From: Candidatus Krumholzibacteriia bacterium
GTDB lineage: Bacteria > Krumholzibacteriota > Krumholzibacteria > WVZY01 > JAKEHA01
Assembly (NCBI GenBank): GCA_029863355.1
Contig: JAOTVO010000150.1
Coordinates: 1 to 6,538 of the forward strand
Direction of reading: 5' to 3'
Length of the DNA: 6,538 nucleotides
The notes beneath the pieces were generated by a model. The model did no database searches and was not told the origin of the DNA. It saw only the letters and a list, made by a program, of their open reading frames with translations. Below, in pieces: positions 4,849 through 6,538 of the stretch (the stretch's first letter is position 1; each line of letters opens with the position of its first letter). The position numbers were made by a program, and so were the translations under genes.

Positions 4849-6435
4849 ATGAAACGATACGACGCCATCATCATCGGCGGCGGGCACAACGGACTCGTCG
4901 CCGCTGCCTACCTGGCCAAGGCCGGGCGCAAGGTGCTCGTCCTAGAGCGCCGGCACGTCTTGGGCGGCGCCGCCGTGACCGAGGAGATCTACCCCGGCTT
5001 CAAGTTCTCCGTCTGCTCGTACGTCGTCTCGCTCTTCCGACCCCACATCGTGCGCGAGCTCGATCTGGCGCGCCATGGCTACCAGCTCATCCCCCTCGAG
5101 TGCTCCTTCGCGCCGCACCTCGACGGCCCCGGGCTGGTGCGCTGGCCCGACCCACACAAGACGCGCCGCGAAGTCTCGCGTTTCAGCCAGAAGGACGCCG
5201 AGATCTACCCCGAGTTCGCGCTGGCCATGAGCCGCATGGGCTTCTTTGTCAAGCGGCTCATCGATGCGCCCGCGCCGGACCCGACGTCGCTCAATCCCGC
5301 GGAGCTCCTGCGTCTCATGGACCTGGCCCGCCACTTCAAGGGTATGGGGCCGGACCTCGCCCACCTGCACGCGCAGCTCCTCTCCATGAGCGCGGTGGAC
5401 TTCCTCTCCATGTGGTTCGAGTCCGACGCGCTCAAGGCGCCGATGTCGGTGAGCGGCATCATCGGCACGTTCCTCGGCGTGCGCTCGCCGGGCACCGCCT
5501 ACGTGCTCCTGCACCATTATATGGGTGAGATCGACGGCGCGTTTCGCTCCTGGGGCTTCTCCAAGGGCGGCACCGGTGGCGTGAGCGAGGCCATCGCGTC
5601 GGCGGCGCGCGCGTACGGGGCGGAGATCCGCACGGAAGCACCGGTGGCGAACGTGAGGCTCAACGGCCACCGTGCCAACGGTGTGGTCCTGGAAAGCGGC
5701 GAAGAGATCGCCGCGCGCGCCGTGCTCTCCAACTGCGACCCGCGCCGGACCTTCCTGGGGCTGGTGGGCGAGACACACCTGCCCGACGACTTTGTTTCCG
5801 ACATCCGGCGCTACAAGCTGCGCGGCAGCTCGGGCAAGGTCAACCTCGCCCTCGACCGCCTGCCCGACTTCACCAGCCGCCCCGGCGACGGCGTCCACGT
5901 GCGCGGGGACATCGCCATCGCGCCGTCCATCGACTATCTCGAGCGCGCCTACGACGACGCCAAGTACGGCGACTTCTCCAAGCATCCGTACATGAACGTG
6001 GTCATCCCCTCGCTCGTCGACCCCAGCTTGGCGCCGCCGGGCAAGCACGTGATGTCCATCTTCGTGCAGTACGCGCCCTACCACATCAAGGAGGGTCCGG
6101 AGCGCTGGCCGGAGAAGCGCGAGGCCTTCGGCGACGCGGTCGTGGGCACGCTCGAAAAGTTCATGCCGGGGCTGCGCGAGGCGATCCTCTACCGGCAGGT
6201 GCTGACGCCGTGGGACATGGAACAGGAGTTCGGGTTAACGGAAGGGAACATCTTCCAGGGCGAGCTCTCCCTCGAGCAGCTGCTCTTTCAGCGTCCCGCG
6301 GCCGGGTGGGCGCGCTACCGCACGCCCGTCGAGAACCTCTGGCTCTGCGGCTCGGGCGCGCACCCGGGCGGCGGCATCATGGGCTCGCCGGGCGAGCTCT
6401 GCGCCAAGACCATGCTCGGCGAGCGCGGGATATGA
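4849..6435 (+). CDS. FAD-dependent oxidoreductase, PYROXD2/phytoene-dehydrogenase-like (COG1233)
   Basis: Flavoprotein of 528 residues in the phytoene desaturase/amine oxidase superfamily. The N-terminus has the dinucleotide-binding motif YDAIIIGGGHNG (G10, G12, G15) and the acidic residue E33 ending strand 2, then R34 and GG (39-40). The C-terminus has the second FAD segment NLWLCGSGAHPGGGIMGSPG (near 497-516), characteristic of the PYROXD2 group. The middle region, with GTGGVSEAIASAARAYGAEIRTEAPV, is the usual superfamily stretch that binds FAD and shapes the substrate pocket. No signal peptide or membrane helix is evident, and no carotenoid genes are nearby, so carotenoid desaturation is unlikely. 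It probably oxidises a C-N or C-C bond of an unidentified substrate. ATG 4849 has AAGGGA only two bases before it, a tight spacing, and lies just after inverted repeat 2. A related gene starts 13 bases downstream, and the two are probably co-transcribed. Confidence 0.9.
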   Translation: MKRYDAIIIGGGHNGLVAAAYLAKAGRKVLVLERRHVLGGAAVTEEIYPGFKFSVCSYVVSLFRPHIVRELDLARHGYQLIPLECSFAPHLDGPGLVRWPDPHKTRREVSRFSQKDAEIYPEFALAMSRMGFFVKRLIDAPAPDPTSLNPAELLRLMDLARHFKGMGPDLAHLHAQLLSMSAVDFLSMWFESDALKAPMSVSGIIGTFLGVRSPGTAYVLLHHYMGEIDGAFRSWGFSKGGTGGVSEAIASAARAYGAEIRTEAPVANVRLNGHRANGVVLESGEEIAARAVLSNCDPRRTFLGLVGETHLPDDFVSDIRRYKLRGSSGKVNLALDRLPDFTSRPGDGVHVRGDIAIAPSIDYLERAYDDAKYGDFSKHPYMNVVIPSLVDPSLAPPGKHVMSIFVQYAPYHIKEGPERWPEKREAFGDAVVGTLEKFMPGLREAILYRQVLTPWDMEQEFGLTEGNIFQGELSLEQLLFQRPAAGWARYRTPVENLWLCGSGAHPGGGIMGSPGELCAKTMLGERGI

Positions 6436-6448
6436 CGGGGTGACGACG

Positions 6449-6538
6449 ATGAGCGACGCGACATACGACGTAATCGTGATCGGCGGCGGGCACAACGGCC
6501 TCACCGCCGCGTGCGTGCTGGCCCGGCAGGGACGCCGC
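6449..6538 (+). CDS. Second FAD-dependent oxidoreductase, 5' part (3' end outside window)
   Basis: The first 30 codons are visible. They read MSDATYDVIVIGGGHNGLTA and on into a helix ending LARQGRR at the window edge. This is the same FAD-binding opening (GGGHNGL) as the preceding gene, so the two appear to be tandem paralogues, although only the nucleotide-binding motif can be compared. GGGGTGA stands 5 bases before the ATG; a GTG three codons earlier (6440) is possible but overlaps that site. The 13-base gap to the preceding stop indicates one operon. The domain class is well supported; specificity is not visible. Confidence 0.8.
   Translation, partial: MSDATYDVIVIGGGHNGLTAACVLARQGRR

Noticed and set aside
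4642..4887. Short minus-strand frames in the 4609-4848 gap
   Set aside because: No ribosome site and no recognisable protein pattern; the sequence is explained better by the inverted repeats.
4942..6084. A 380-codon minus-strand frame opposite the FAD oxidoreductase
   Set aside because: It is rich in Val, His, Glu and Arg without fold motifs; the sense strand encodes a complete flavoprotein.

Overview
The window is GC-rich DNA, densely packed with short intergenic gaps. Strong codon bias opens many antisense frames that are not genes. A near-consensus sigma-70 promoter, an IscR-like Rrf2 regulator, a DtxR-type regulator and an UspE-like tandem stress protein point to a high-GC Gram-negative bacterium, most likely a proteobacterium. 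Nothing in the sequence fixes the genus. There are no rRNA, tRNA, CRISPR, transposase or phage genes.

Layout. (1) Positions 1-644, plus strand: 3' part of a ten-helix EamA/DMT-type transporter gene, cut by the window edge. (2) Positions 1136-660, minus strand, convergent with it: a short DtxR/IdeR-type metal-dependent repressor with its own leader, which holds a candidate DtxR-like box. (3) Positions 3213-1275, minus strand: a three-gene operon of an Rrf2/IscR-like regulator, a tandem-domain universal stress protein and a single-domain UspA protein. It starts at a TTGACA-17-TAATAT promoter whose start region is covered by an IscR-type inverted repeat, and it ends at a hairpin followed by eight U. 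(4) Positions 3418 to the right edge, plus strand, divergent from the stress operon: a GcvT-fold aminomethyltransferase-like protein, then a PYROXD2/phytoene-dehydrogenase-like FAD oxidoreductase, then the first 30 codons of a second, related FAD oxidoreductase.

How the genes may work together. The minus-strand operon looks like an autoregulated circuit in which an Fe-S-type sensor controls its own gene and two stress proteins. Beside it lies a second, probably iron-sensing repressor. The plus-strand genes pair a folate-binding GcvT fold with FAD enzymes, the same functional pairing as in dimethylglycine/sarcosine dehydrogenases but on separate polypeptides. Oxidative demethylation of an unknown methylated substrate, with the C1 unit passed to tetrahydrofolate, is therefore a reasonable hypothesis; it is not shown by the sequence.

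The most unexpected structure is the 240-base gap between the aminomethyltransferase and the first oxidoreductase (4609-4848). It is almost filled by two consecutive long inverted repeats with stems of about 25 and 19 base pairs. The second ends directly at the Shine-Dalgarno sequence of the oxidoreductase gene.
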